Positions 20,583 to 60,935 are shown, numbered from the stretch's first letter. The stretch: DNA of 64,000 nt from Parapristionchus giblindavisi (GCA_943737045.1 CALSFV010000310.1:124001-188000); one strand, 5' to 3'. A program made the numbers and translations. Notes: a model not told the origin generated them from the sequence alone.

Positions 20583-21609
20583 CTACATGGCTTTGCAGAC
20601 TCCGTTCTGACAATAGTGACCGCTTGGACACAGCAGGTTGACGCATTCTGGAAGACTTATTGATTATTCAAAAGTTAATTTTTGAAATATTTTAAGAATC
20701 CTATCGTATTTTTCAGGAAAATACAAACATTCGTTAATTTAATTTAATTTTTCAGTAAATTTCGAATACCAAGTTGTGCGGGTTTCTCGACTTCACACAA
20801 TCCACTTTTGCCGCATATGAAACCGGGAGCACAGATTCCATTTGTGCAGGCTGCAATTCATTTTTCCTCTTCTTATCTGGTGCAAGTTGTGGGACAAGAT
20901 TCATTTTACCAAAAAAAAAACTGCGTATTCATGAATTCCATGAATAGTGAATGTGATCATGAAATATTGGAGAAATGACTCGCCAGGGAATGGTCATCCA
21001 TCCCCGTCGAGTTATGATTAGCGACATATTCCATTCGAACCGTCATGTGATTCTGATAAAAACACCATTGATAAGAAAACACAAATGTTTATGCGCTTAC
21101 CAATGCCAATCGCATGGCGGTTCGAATGGTATATGTCACTAATCATAACTCGACGAGGATGGTTGACCATTCCCTTGTCAAAGTGTATAGCATACGTCCG
21201 TTAGAAGTCTTAATTGGTAAACAATAATCATCGATGCATTGATGTTCGCTTGGGCAGAGCAAATTGACGCATCCTGAATAATTATTGAATTTTTACATTT
21301 TGCAATTATTGATTGCCATGCATACTAAATTATTTTTTTATGCAAAATGTACAGAACTAATGTTGTCTATTTCAATCCTAGAATTGTAGAAGAGCTTCCT
21401 AAAACTTCCGCAATTCTGATCCTATTCAAAGAGACTGCTTTCAGATCAGAATATATACTTGGCTGTGTATAATTATATATTAAATATGTGAATGAATAAA
21501 TAAATATTTTTAAATAAATATAAAATGAAATATGCCTACGTCCAATCGCGCCTTCTGGAGTGGCGCCTGCGACAAGAGCGACAGCTACGAAGAGGAGGGC
21601 GGTGTGCAT
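20583..21609 (-). CDS. Secreted peptide with three 4-Cys units (gene A, right copy)
   Basis: Four exons mirror 3796-4828, with ATG at 21609 and TAG at 20583-20585. The frame is intact for 97 codons. Compared with the left copy I see three replacements: Arg2 to His, Ala to Asp (CIDDYC instead of CIADYC), and Met to Lys just after it (LPIKTSNG). All cysteines are kept. The foldback in intron 2 is also present. Upstream lies 'ttacaaggtaagaattcgct' before the TTTCAG, suggesting a tiny 5'UTR intron or trans-splice site. Probably a functional paralogue; family unrecognised. Confidence 0.83.
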
Positions 21610-22209
21610 TCTGAAAGCGAATTCTTACCTTGTAAATGGTCTATTCCGTTTCAGGGAACACCCTAGCAAATTTTATTGTCCGCTCTGACAACGCTCTCTC
21701 GTAGGCAAAGAAAGCGAGAGAGCATTTCCAGATCGTTAGAGTTTCAAATTAACTTTGGGTGTGCCGTTAGCCTTCTAGATGGCAAGGACCAAAGAACTAG
21801 GAAGATATCGATTACTCAAACAATACAGTAGCCCTATTGGAAAATGTCGAAGTAATAATAAAAAATATATTTCCTTTCTCACAGAGTAGCTCGATTTTTA
21901 TACGTGTGCAGATTGTTGGTTCATATAAAGTTTGGGATAAAAGGCTCCAAATCCTGAACAAGCATAATGAATCATAAAGTGAATCATAGGTATATGGAGT
22001 TTGAAGGGAAGACACTTTTGTCACGTTCTCATAAATCATTCGTGTATAGTGTTAAGCACATGAAAAAAAATCTTTTCATGGTTAGTGTCTCTCGCAGTTA
22101 TTACGTTGAACTTAAATAAGATTGCACGATTCCAGCCGCTTTGTTCTCATACTGTTGTCATTACATGTCATATGGTTTACACTAGATAATAATGGGTCCA
22201 AGCTAGCTA

Positions 22210-22475
22210 ATAAGTCAATCGCCCAACGACGCAAAGCAGAAGTTAACCAATCGCATGCCCCAGATGTATCAACAGCGCGAAGCTGAAAAATTCCAATTTC
22301 GATAACAAGGACTTTTTCATCGATGGCCTCTCTTCATAATCGCCTGACCTTGCTCCCTTCGAATATCATCTTTTCTTGTGCCTCTGTTTCTTCCTGAATT
22401 GGCAACCCTTTGGAAATAAATACTCTCAAGGCCCAACTTCTTCAAGAACCAGCAATGAAAAAAAAAATCACTAAA
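22210..22475 (+). pseudogene. Mariner-type transposase relic, right arm
   Basis: The frame contains SPDLAPFEYHLF followed by LCLCFFLNWQPFGNK, matching the third-Asp region of mariner transposases (PYSPDLAPSDYHLF type), preceded by a stop. The rest is degraded. The mirror relic in the left arm is at 2880-3135. Confidence 0.7.
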
Positions 22476-22962
22476 TCACTGCTAGGCCTGAGATAATTTG
22501 TCCTGCAAGAAGTTGATGCTTCGTAACTGTTGTTGTTTTCTTTGTGAATGAGTGTCTCCAGAACGAAAAGTTTCAAATTTGCTCTGGATGTTATTTCAAT
22601 TACAATTTTCTCGATTGTTCCTTAAATTAAAGCGGCAATACTGGAAATTCATTGTTACTATAATGAATAGGCTAGATGTGTTTTAAAGTCTCTCAAGTTT
22701 GATCTGCTGAACTACTCAAATAAATTTCGTGAAAATTCTATTTCAAATGATCGGCCCACATATTTTACTAGCTGCCGTGATGAATCAGGGATACACATTC
22801 AATAGAGGAGATAACTCTCAGTGAGATCAAAAATGTGTTAGGTCAGCTGCCATGCCGACGTTCTATATTTCTAACTTATTTATCTTTTCTATTCTCTTGC
22901 TTACGAAATTGTAATAGCGATCCTCTTAACTCGACAAAGCCAACAAAAACAAAATCATTTTA

Positions 22963-49809
<26,847 letters not shown>

Positions 49810-49899
49810 GGTTGCTTCTTACCCTTCAATATTACAATAAATAATAAATAATAATAACAATAATAGCGACAATAATATTTATGCAAATCCAAATGTAAA

Positions 49900-51000
49900 A
49901 TAAAAAATTAATAATAATAATAATAATAGTCACAGGCAATAATAATAATATTATTATTATTTGTCCCGATCTCCAACATGAAACAATGAAATGGGAAATG
50001 AATAAATGATTATGACTATGCTTATCTACACCCCCCCCCTAAATGTCACCAATCGAGCCTATTCACTTTATAGTCCTCCCTTATTCCCACTCCACCAATA
50101 GATAGATAAGAAATCAACATCGATCCGCTCATCAGAGATGCCACGCTACTTTTTATGAGCGTTTTCACATTGTATCATTCGCCTTGCAGAGAATTTTTTA
50201 AACTTCACCAGCAAACTACACTCAAGGGAAATATGTATTGATTGATCTTTTGCCCGATATGTCTAGGACCACATTGTTCCGACATCCATGCACGATGACC
50301 TTGAAAATGTAATTAATTTTTCCCACATCATTGATCTCAATCTGATCTTTGATCTTTGCACTTGAGAACACGACCTCCATGACTATCTTTACATAATTAT
50401 AACTTATTGCGACTTCCCGTAACTATAAGAATGGTAAGTTTTTTTCTCGATGTGGGACTTGTGATTGTTGGTCTCTAGATATTTTCTTGATGTTGTCCTT
50501 GGGCCCACCCATCCTTATCACTTACCATCTCATTTCCGTCGATATAAAATCAAAACGAATAAAACATTTATTGTCAAATATTTATTGTCAATAAATGTAG
50601 TAAAATGCAATATTAGAATGGTAATTTCAATTTCATTAAGCACTACATAAAACATATTCATCACAAGACCAGTTACATTACAGTGATAACTAATCAAATG
50701 ATGAATTATTGATTAGGAGATCAATCAATGCGGGAAAGAGTCTACTACTTTGATTATCGATTGATTAGATAAAATCATTAATATATACCACCGCCCAATA
50801 CTCTCGGAATCAGAGAACAGAGAAATAGTATGGGGAATGAGGGGAGGCGGACGTAGAAACAATACTACTATAATAGCAAACAATATATGGCAGAAATTGA
50901 CTCAGCGACCTCAAATCTCAGAGCACCGAACATAGTGACAACAGGCAGCAGTGTGGAAAGTACAACGATAATGACAGGAATAAAGTTAGTTCTCGATCAA
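49900..51000. other. Intergenic region between the two large minus-strand genes
   Basis: No supported gene. It contains ATA/ATT trinucleotide runs (49905-49965), a duplicate fragment of an exon of the neighbouring F-box-like gene (50205-50305), a GATCTTTGATCTTT run near 50345 and a partial MITE-B near 50805. The promoter of the vWA gene should lie in the first part; no TATA box stands out. Confidence 0.6.
50205..50305 (-). pseudogene. Duplicate relic of an F-box/LRR-like gene exon
   Basis: The minus strand reads CAAG, then GTCATCGTGCATGGATGT, encoding VIVHGCRNNVVLDISG. The real exon at 51942-52037 encodes VIVHGCQNYEVLEDF after the same CAAG acceptor. The relic soon reaches a stop. It points to an old tandem duplication of the gene's 3' part. 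Confidence 0.65.
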
Positions 51001-51004
51001 CTGA

Positions 51005-54000
51005 TCAGTTGCCAGTGGACACTTCGACTACGGTAGGTGGCCTATCGTCTTTGACGTCCTCTTTGACACTGATTCCTGTTGAGGATGAGGCCGTGGAGGA
51101 GGACATGGAATCCTGAATGAGGGAATTTAATGAGATATCCACGTAGTGTTGTGTTCAGGTAAGATATGTAAGAATAATTCTATATTATTATTATGATTGT
51201 TGTTATTATTATGTAGTAGATAGTGCGGGATTACCTATTTTTTCCAAATACTTATATATTTATAATAACCGGTGAAACATATTAAGGAACTTTTATCTGT
51301 TTTCGTACTTTTTCAGTCACTAGAGTTTTCTTGAATACGGCATTTTGGAAAGCTGACATTCTGTAGCGGTATCCAGGAAGCATTTTTTTGCGAAAAAGAT
51401 ATCACTAGCGTAGGACTTGAAAAATCTTTGGCGCCCCCCCCCCATCTATCTATGACGTCACGTTTGTGAGACAAATCATGTGTCAAGCTTAATTTATGAT
51501 ACCAATGACTACTTTAAATTATTGTAATATCCACCTTTTGTGAGTCAGAAGATGACGGACCATCAATATCAAAGTCGCCCAACATTGCCTGCAAATTCAG
51601 ATTACTCAATTTTTTATTTATTTATTTATTATATTTTCATCATAATAGTTTTTACATTATCATCGACTAAACTGACTCACCACAAAACAGAACATAAAAG
51701 AGTACTAACCTATCCTACACTCCAACCTAATTTCATTCTCTACTCTAGTAACACTCTCTCGTACATAAATAAAGCGAGAGAGTGTTTCCAGAACGGTGAG
51801 TTTCAAATTAGCTCGGAGTGCGTCTTTAAATGCATTGATCCGTTTTAGAAATTCAACAAAAACAAGATGAAGAGACTCCCAATGCAGTTTATGCCTCCAC
51901 TTGACGTAGATTGATCAACGATTTCTTAGTATAATAAATACCTTCAATCCCACAATCTCTCCCCTCACAACCAATAGCTGTGGAAGATTTCTGAAGTCCT
52001 CGAGGACCTCGTAGTTCTGACATCCATGCACGATGACCTTGAATATACATATAATTTTTTTCCACTCTTATCTTTGGCCATTCACAAGGGAACACGTTAT
52101 GGAGACGTTGCCATTGTCCATTGTTCCCAATTTTTTCTCTTTGTGTGCAAAATTATTCATTTCAATCGTATTTTACTTGTTGCAACATCTTTATGATGTA
52201 TGTACATATGATAAATAAAATTAAAATAAATATTTAGTTAATTATGTAAATAATAATTTAATTAATTAAATATTTAAATATTAAATGTTACCTTCTTGAG
52301 CATTTTGTGATCTGCCAGCTCAACAACGGTTCCTCTGTTGATCTTTTCGAGATTGAGTTCACGGAGATATATAAACTACAAAAATTAAATATAAATTTAA
52401 TTATTGATGAATGGTTCATATATTACTCAGCTTTATTGAAATATTTAGTTATGAATAATTAATTTTTTTGTTCACTACATGCACTTTGTTACATAAATAA
52501 TGGTTTTAATTATTTAATTATTTAAATGATTTAATTGACCTGCAGTCTAGGCATGGACTTGGCCATATAGCTGAAGAGTGAATCAGGCAGGAAGGCGTAG
52601 TCTATGGGTTTGTCCACCAGACACACTCTCTCCACGCGTTGCTCGAACTTTTGAAGAATAGCCATGAGGGGAGCCTGGAATTATAATTCTTTCAAAAAAT
52701 ATATGTACATATTTAAATAATATAAAGGAAGGATGTAAAGGTTGTGATATAGTCAGATAAATAATGAAAATATTGTGTATGAACTGAATAGCTCGGTGTT
52801 TCGGGGTCAGGAACCCATGATCGCAGCGTCTTGCGTGTACAAAATTCGACCGTGCTGTACTGTATTTCCATACACTTTTCGACTATCATGTTCTCTTTTG
52901 TTACCTACACTAGTAGTACAAAGACAAAACTTTTCAGAAATGTTTTTTACTAGATACTTTTCTTCGAGAGACTTTAACCCCCGAGGTCAGATCTATCATC
53001 CTCTATATCAAACACCCTCTATATCCTTTAGGGAGCAATTTTTAACAAGTTCATCATAAGGAACATTTCTACTTGTGCAAATTTCCTCATTTCTATCGTA
53101 TTATACGTGTTGAAGCACCTTAATTTGAGTTTAATTTAATCTTAATGATGTAGGAAAAATAAATGAATGAGGAACCCCGTAATTCCTCATCGACACTCGA
53201 TTTATCCACCCTCATCCTTCACATTTTCTCTGCCTCTCCTTCTCCTTGTGTGTCTCCATCTCTTGAGACCTCCTTCATGTGCAATCCGCATGAGCCCCAG
53301 CCCCCACAATGACAGATATAGAAACAGTTAATGTGGATGTCTGTGTGTCTGCCTGTCTGTCTGTGTGAACTTTATTCCATACATACTTGATACAGAAATT
53401 CGAGTACGAATTCCTTAGATGAACCGGAAAAATAATTGTAATCATGCAAAATTAGTTGCCTGGAGATGGATACTGACCAATCAGACACACTACGAGCGAA
53501 TTTGAAACTCTACGCTCTGGCAAAGCTCTCTCGCTTCATTTGTCAACGAGAGAGTGTTACGTGATAGAAGAGTAAAATCAGCTCGGGATGTATCTTTAAT
53601 GGCCACTAGTTAATAAGAAAATGTGAATATGTCCTTCAAAATGGTCTCGTTGAACGACCGAAAAATTGAGAAATGAGACGATTCTCATAAGTTTCACATC
53701 TTGTATAAGGTTTGAATTCATATTATGGCTTCAGTTCATTCGTTTTCTATGGCAGTATTAATACAAAAAAAGAATCCTTCTTCTTAAAGGGACTGAAACC
53801 TTTGTCAACGGTCTACGCTCTCTCGTTGTTAGAGAACAGAGAAATAGTGTGCGCAATGAAGAAACCATTGGGAGAGGTCACTCTCCCTTTAACATACACC
53901 CCGAGCTAATTTGTAACTCTCTCCGCTCCGCCAATGATCTATCGCTTTCTTCGTCTTCGAGAGAGCATTGCGAGAGAGATGAGTAAAATTAGTTCGGGTG

Positions 54001-54271
54001 TGTTTTTTTAACTAAATTTACATGCTAGCCCTTTAGCCCCTTTCAGGAAGCAAGTTTAAGAAACTGTTGACGAAGGTTTCTTCCCTATTTCAAGGATATC
54101 TTTAGTGTACCATGGGGTAGAGAGAAGGAATGCATAATGCGATGGCACTCAAACTAATCTTATCTTCTAATGTTTTCAAGTGGTTTCTTCCTCTTCCGCT
54201 TCTGCCGCGGAGTTTGTACCACAACAAATTTTTTTCTCTCCATTTCTCTTTCTCTCACTCTCCATCTACTC

Positions 54272-54302
<31 letters not shown>

Positions 54303-54348
54303 TTTCTCTCTATCTCTTTTCCTTTCCCCTCCTATACTAATGCTAAAC

Positions 54349-54383
<35 letters not shown>

Positions 54384-57300
54384 ACATAACAAAAATTCGG
54401 GCCATGGTTGGGTCGGATTGCATCTTTGGGACATAAGATATATGATATATCTCAGATGAAATACATATAAGTGCATGTATCGGATATCAGTATTAGTCCC
54501 CTGTGAGAAATTATGTATATGAGCAAATCTTTGAATCCTACGAAACACCATTTATTTGATTTGATTTGATTTAAAACACATTTATCAAGAGTAGGACTCT
54601 GATGTGCATGGGAAAAAAGCTCTTCTTGCTTCCGACAGTCCCAGAACACTAAGATACATCATACGGCACATTATTAACTAACATATATTATATTAGTTTT
54701 ATGATTTATTTTTAACGTGCAAGTAAACCTACAATAGTACATCGATTTATATTATTTATTTAACCCTATACATTGGACCATGTAATCCTACGTGAGTTTT
54801 GTCAAAGCACAGGCAGAAAGGACTACAAATAACTCATGGTACAACACTTCAAAAGGATGTGTTTACGCTTTTTTTCGCGTGTCTCTGCTAAGAAAAGAAC
54901 ATAGTGCGGTGAAGTGATTATTGACAAATGCTATATAAAATGTTTTGCCCAAAATGGATTTGGTTCGATCAATGCCAAAATGCACATGGGGGGGGGGACT
55001 GAGACACCTGGCAACCTCTTGTGAGGCCCTACTTTTTCGGACTCGAGGACAATTTTGATTGTCTAGGTTATGCATTTCGAATCAGAAACAAGGGTGTTGA
55101 TAGAGATTCGTTGCGTCTATGTTTAGAAAGTACCAAACAGCTTTGCGATACTCCAGCGAATGCATAATTATAGGCAAAACCAGGCAAAATGTAATAGTAA
55201 GGAGCGAGCGAACCCCTCGTCTAACGCTCCAGAAACCACAATAAATCCCTTATCGTTTATTTATTTATTTATTTATTCTTTATTCCATCAAATATATATA
55301 ATAATAGGGTGATGTGTGTAAGGGGGGAAAAGGGATAGATGGATTTCCGTCGCACAAGGCGATTTCGGTTTTGGCACGGTGGCAGTTTTCAATGGGAAGG
55401 GATTCAGGTACGGATTCGAGAGACTTTAACGATAATATTGGGAGGAAGATTTATCAACCCTGCACGGAAGGGTTTTTGGGGTGAAAGAACTAATTCTAAG
55501 GGGAGTGAATTCCAAATATCTATACTTCTAGAGGCACATGTAGTATGGGTAGTAGAAATCCTATAAGGGAGAACAATACGAAATGGATGAGAAAGACGGT
55601 TGTATTGTGAAGGAAGAACGGAAAACAGATTAGATGAATCAAACAAATTAAGCTTATGTATAGTATTATGAATAAATTGAATGTCATAAATAGCTCTTCT
55701 ATATTCAAGGGTATCGAGGTTTAAATACGTAAGTCTATCGTTAAATAATTATTACATTTCTCTTAACGGAATTTCAATAATTTCTCATAATCAATGAAAA
55801 ACTGTGAAATATTCCCTTGCATGTAATTATTTTTTATGTAATTATGTGTTTAATGTCATGGAATATTTGCAGTGTTTTTTTTCTTTAAATGAGGCGAGAT
55901 TAGTTCACTCTCTGGTTACTCTCAGTGCACATGAACGGAGATTATCATGGATGAATGGATGAGACACAGTGGAAGCGATGGCCTCTCACTCTGCCGCATT
56001 GAATGAACAAACGTTTTTAGTATTCGTAATATTCGAAATGGGGCTTGAACATCACTTGTTTCAATTGGTTTTAACTTATGGCTTTCGAATTATATTTGCG
56101 AACTTTCTACCCCTTTAGCTAATTTGCTAATCTTGCTCTCTCGCTTTCTTTGTTTGTGGGAGAGTGTTGCCAGAGCGGAGACTCAAGGCATTTGAAACTA
56201 TCTGTTCTTGCCACCTTCAACCCATTTCTTGTTTTCGATGGTTCTATGGGCATATCTAACTTGGAGTACTCCTTGGCATTCATAACTTCATGCATACGGT
56301 ATCCTTTTGATATTCAGTGTATATCATCTCTTTGCTCCCATCATATATCTATCGTCCAGAATGTTTAGTTATGTGCTGAATGGATGACTCCATAGAGAAT
56401 AGGAAGAACAATGGCCATGTTTCAATCCCATCTCCACTTCCGTTCTACATCCGAGCCTTGGGGCGCCCTATCTTTGGCCTCCGTCTCTCCCTCTCCCTCC
56501 GAATCTCTCCCTCTCCCTCTCCCTCTGCCTCTGCCTCCGAATCTCTCCCTCTCCCTCTCCCTCTCCCTCCGAATCTCTCCCTCTCCCTCTCCCTCTCACC
56601 ACTAGCAACCCAGTTCCGTTTCATTACGACTGAACGATTGCAGGCCACTACGTTGACGTCAGTCGTGTTTGTCCTCGAAGGATTTACAAACATTATATAT
56701 AGTGTCAAGGATGATTTCATCCTTTGAAATATATTAAAGTTTTTTTGTTTATTTTTTTTTGTTTGTTTAAAAACACAAACTCTCCGTTGCTCAGCGCAGA
56801 CTCGAAAGAAAGATACTTGGCGTCACTGTGCTTGATCATATTTCGAGCGAGCGTATGCGTGGCATGACGAGACTAAAGGACGTGGTGAGAGAGGCGGTGA
56901 TTCGGAAATGGATGTGGGTCGGGAGGCTCTCGAAATCGTGTTGTGATCGATGGAGTCTAAAAGTGCTCGAATGGACTCCGCGTGGAAAAAGGAAGCGTGG
57001 AAAGCCGGCAATGCGATGGAGAGATGAATTCGTAAAGGTCGCTGGTCCTCAATTCATGCAAATAGCAAGACACGATCGGACTCGATGGAGAACCCTAATG
57101 GCGACCCAGCTAGAATAACATCCAAATGCTGATAAAGTTGTTTAAATGTAAAAAATGTAATGTAAAAGTGTTTTGTTACATACGCCTTCTAGACAACTAG
57201 ACCACTAAACTACTAGACCACTGGGCAACTAGACTACTAGACTACTAGATCAGAAACTAACGTATTCTAGAACTACATACTAAAAAGGTAGAATTCCACC

Positions 57301-59760
57301 AATTTCTAGGAGGACTGAAACCCTCAGTTGTGGATAGACACTTAAGACAGACGGAATGAGATGGAGAATTTATACTTCAAAGTGATTTCTCGTTTCATAG
57401 CCTCCACTCTGGGCATGCCCTCTGAGAGACAAAAGAGTGAAGGGTTCCAAATTCGCTTGGGGTTTCCGTTGAAATGCAGAAAACCTCTCATTTTGCAGAG
57501 AACAAGAACAAGGAAGTATTGCTTGATTAAATCACCGACGTTAAAGGCCCACCCCGAGCCAATTTGAAACTCTCCGCACTGGCAATGCTCTCTCATAGAC
57601 AAAGAAAGCGAGAAGGTGTAGTCAGAGCGTGTGCCAGAGTCATTCCTTGTAATACCACGTATGATACGAAAAAAGAATAAGTTAAGAGCGGAGAATTTAA
57701 AATTATCTCGTGGTCTGGCTCTAAACAAGCGCTGCCAAATTCGTTTATTTCATTTGTCGTCCTATTTATATGATTAATCATGCTCCCTCTATCCATGGAT
57801 GCGCACAATCAGTTTATTTAGACGATCTCTGGTTTGGTATCTCTATCCACAGTCAGACTATCCACTGTCCATAGACCGTAACATCTCGTCCCATAATACT
57901 ATTCCCTCGTTCTTCACCCAGTCCAGTCCTCTATTCCCTGATGAATAAGGGGCGTAAAAGGCTATTTACAGTGAAGACGAATGATTCATTATCTGCCGTG
58001 GACATATTTATCCTTCCACCGATGGAAAACGGCGAAAACGCGGGTTGTAAATCATCCGAACGGGACAATATTTATGTAAAGCTAAAGGTAAAGGAACAAC
58101 CCGGTATTCAAAGCGCAAGAAATACAGCTATGATAGTGATGATACTTGCGTACTTCTTGCAATTCTACGGGACCTTAGCACGCAAAGATTATTTCGATGT
58201 TTAGTAGCAACCATGATTGATAAAGGTACATCGGAAAATTAATGTAAATTTGAACAAAACTTAAAATATTTTGAATCAGATTATATTCAAAAAAAAGGAG
58301 GGAATGGTTGCCACTAATATAAATGACTAATTACTCGGGTCGAGGTCCTCAAAACACAATTGTGAAAGATGGATAGCCGAGAGAGGGTGGCAATGACAAA
58401 TGGACTAGGTTGTTTGCGTGTTTTTACTCAATCATGGCGATATATAATCCCTCCCTTGGGCTTGACCACTCCATCTATTGTGACAGCACAAGAAAAGTTC
58501 GTCGCTGTTATGTCTGGAACGTGAGTCATAACATCCTCCCTCACAGAAAGTCTTTTGCACAACCAGGATATGTTATGTTCTGTTCTATGCAAAAGTCGCG
58601 AAAACTATAGGTTGTGAAAGCAAGATTAATCTGTCATTTAGTAGAAACCATCCCCAGATCCTAGATAAAGGGTTTAAATACAAGTGTAATGTAAATGCAC
58701 TGGAATAAAGCGGACTTGAACGAAGAATGAAATGAATTGCGCAAAGGAGAGATCAATTGCATGAAGCCAATGGCAGCATGTTGTGTAGTACTATTAGATA
58801 GTATATAACATACGATTCCACACAATGAAGATAACCCAGTATAACCACTTCAGTACTATTAGAGTACATTTGCATGGTTTTTCATACATATTTCACATTT
58901 AATTCATGGCGAGAGCGTTGGGACATAGCCTTTTTCTGTTCTCCTATTTCGAACACCGTAACACCACAATAAAGAAAGTTGGGACCTAGTCAACGATCTT
59001 TGTATTTTGTAACACTATTTCGTGAACTGTTGACAGGCTTTTTTCTATTACTTTAAAAAAGGGTGGAGAAATCGTAGGGGGGGATGGCAACCTAATTTGA
59101 TCTCTACTAGTGGTAGTAGAGTCAACAAGCGCCAGTAATTTGATAAAATATAATGTGATTCGATATAATTTAATAAAAGTAGTACTCTCTGCGTATCGAA
59201 AGATGAGCAAAGTGCGCACACACTCTTATAGCACATTTTATGGAAGACTTGAAAATTTTTAAAAAAAATGAAAATGAATTTTTCAATTTTCAATATTTGA
59301 AAAATCTGTTACCTCGTGTTCGTCAAAGTGGCAAGAGCAACAGTAGATGTACGCGACCTTAATTATCAAAATAAATATTTCTATTTTATCTAGAAAAGTG
59401 AAGTCGAACTAAGAAGAAAAGGCTGTATAGACAGATCGACAGACAAACAAATAGCCATTCTTCAAAAGACGTATCTAACAGATATATACTGTGTTTGATT
59501 AGAAGGAATTATTAGTATATTCCAACCTGTCGATTCCAGAAGATCGGTCCATCAAAGGAGATGTTTACCGTCATCTTTTCGTGGCCGGAACAGTGATTCT
59601 ATAAGTTTATTGATTGATTTCAGAAATATCGATTGATTACGGTATTATTTATTGATTGAAAATCACCTTTCTGAATATCACATAGACCCAGACGGGCTTG
59701 GTTTCTGATCGAGTCGCTTCCATTATGGATGTTCGCCAAGATTTCGACACGCGTTCGAGC
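51005..59760 (-). CDS. F-box-like, leucine-rich-repeat-like protein (5' end not found)
   Basis: Eight exons were recognised: 59667-59760, 59527-59598, 59313-59357, 52540-52674, 52292-52375, 51942-52037, 51535-51588 and 51005-51112 (TGA). All internal junctions are phase 0. The first encodes LERVSKSWRTSIMEATRSE, resembling the end of an F-box (compare the LERVCKRW motif). Later exons encode FLPDSLFSYMAKSMPRLQ, FIYLRELNLEKINRGTVVE and NLPQLLVVRGEIVGLK, spaced like irregular LRRs. The C-terminus is a Ser/Thr and acidic tail. This suggests a substrate adaptor of an SCF ubiquitin ligase, by inference. A 6.6-kb intron (52675-59312) is full of repeats. The first exon needs an upstream exon that I could not identify between 59.8 and 64 kb; ATG at about 59720 is an alternative start. 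Confidence 0.65.
54130..54400. repeat. (CT)n and (ACA)n simple repeats
   Basis: Pyrimidine-rich tract with (CT)n at 54240-54330, then (ACA)n at about 54348-54382. Inside the long intron of the F-box-like gene. The ORFs here are repeat artefacts. Confidence 0.9.
55258..55690 (-). mobile_element. LINE reverse-transcriptase C-terminal fragment
   Basis: Frame 55646-55404 (minus) encodes QYNRLSHPFRIVLPYR, then SRSIDIWNSLPLELV. The R..(I/L)WNSLP motif is characteristic of the extreme C-terminus of non-LTR retrotransposon ORF2. The 3' side ends in a TTTA run (55258-55275). 5'-truncated. Confidence 0.78.
56470..56605. repeat. CCCTCT / CCTCCGAATCT minisatellite
   Basis: Runs of 'ctctccctctccct' interrupted four times by 'ccgaatctctc'. 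Low complexity on both strands; overlapping ORFs are artefacts. Confidence 0.9.
56775..57118 (+). mobile_element. RTE-like LINE C-terminal fragment
   Basis: The frame reads SVAQRRLERKILGVTVLDHI, then RMRGMTRLKDVVREAVIRKW, then GKPAMRWRDEFVKVAG, and ends at TAA near 57117. It is the same domain as 23506-23799 but a different copy. It is not preceded by a recognisable reverse transcriptase, so it is 5'-truncated. Confidence 0.8.
57140..59300. other. Intron of the F-box-like gene without supported genes
   Basis: Contains a 'actagaccactag' low-complexity stretch (57190-57250) and a MITE-A copy near 57543. An 87-codon ORF at 57941 has no recognisable motif. Otherwise nothing seen. Confidence 0.55.
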
Positions 59761-60639
59761 CTGGAAACAGCTACAGTAACCGGCGGATACGGTACGGGAT
59801 TACGGTAGGGGATCACGGTAGGTGTGAGTATCACAGGGGCATTATGGTAGATACTAGTGCTTATGAAGGTTGTGAAAGTGGGCGGAGCCAGGGCATGAAC
59901 CCGCCCACAACATACTACTCTCACAGCTCCTTATGCTGTGGAAATGGATACCCGGGGCGGAATTGAAGATGGATTGGATAAGATACATACATGCATAAGG
60001 AGTATGATATAAGATTGCAAAAACAATGCAAGATTTTAGGAAGAGAAACCACATATGGATAGTTTATAAAGTACAAGTTTGTTTTAACGTTAGATTTAAA
60101 ATTTGAACATTAAGATGTGAACTTTTATATGCAAATAATTGTGTTGCGTTTCGGCCGCTACATCCAAGTACGATATTAGAGGGCAAAAATAATACAAGAT
60201 TGAAGGAAGAGAAACCATTGTCAACACTCTTCAATACACAAAACATTTCAGAAAACAGAGATTTTATGATAATTATAGATATTAATATTAATATTAATGA
60301 GATTATTTTAGCTATGATTATGTAAATAAAAATATATGGATAGAAAGCTAACCAGAGCTTGCAGAGAGAACGTTTGCATCTATGTTCTGTTCACACAAAC
60401 ATAGAGAGAGTGGGTGTTCAGAATGTTGTAAGGTGTTCAAAAACAGCGAAAATAGAAGAGAAAGAAGCGAGAGAGTGTGTAAAACGAAAAGTTTTGTCTG
60501 TTTTCCATTATTTTGCAACTTTCGGAAAGGACTTGATGGACACTGGGGGTGTTGGATTGAAACAGAAAAGACTAGAAGAACGAAGAAAAGAAGAATGGAA
60601 AAAATGTGGAAGACACAGTCAAAAGTGATTAGGCCCTTC

Positions 60640-60935
60640 CGACTCTCTTCCTCTCTCTCCCCTTCTCTCTCCTCCCTCTCTCGCTCTCCCTCACCTCCCT
60701 CTCCCTCTCCCCTTTTCTCTAATTCTCTCGCTCTCTCTCTCCCTCTCTCCATCTCTCTCCTCTCTTTCCCCTTCTCTCTCTCCCTCTCTCCTTCTCTCTC
60801 CTCTCTCACCCTCTCCCTCACTCCTTCTCTCTCTTCCTCCACTATCTCTCTCTCCCTCTCTCTCCTCCCTCTCTCTCCTCCTCCTCTCCTCATCCCCTCT
60901 CTCTCCCTATATATCTCTCACTTCTGTCCCTCACT
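60640..60935. repeat. Long polypyrimidine (CT-rich) tract
   Basis: About 300 bp of C and T on the plus strand. The 180-190-codon ORFs on both strands (Ser/Leu/Pro-rich or Arg/Glu-rich) are consequences of the tract. Confidence 0.93.

Noticed and set aside
57941..58204. An 87-codon plus-strand ORF
   Set aside because: No motif, no splice partners, and it sits in a repeat-rich intron of a gene on the other strand; length is within chance.
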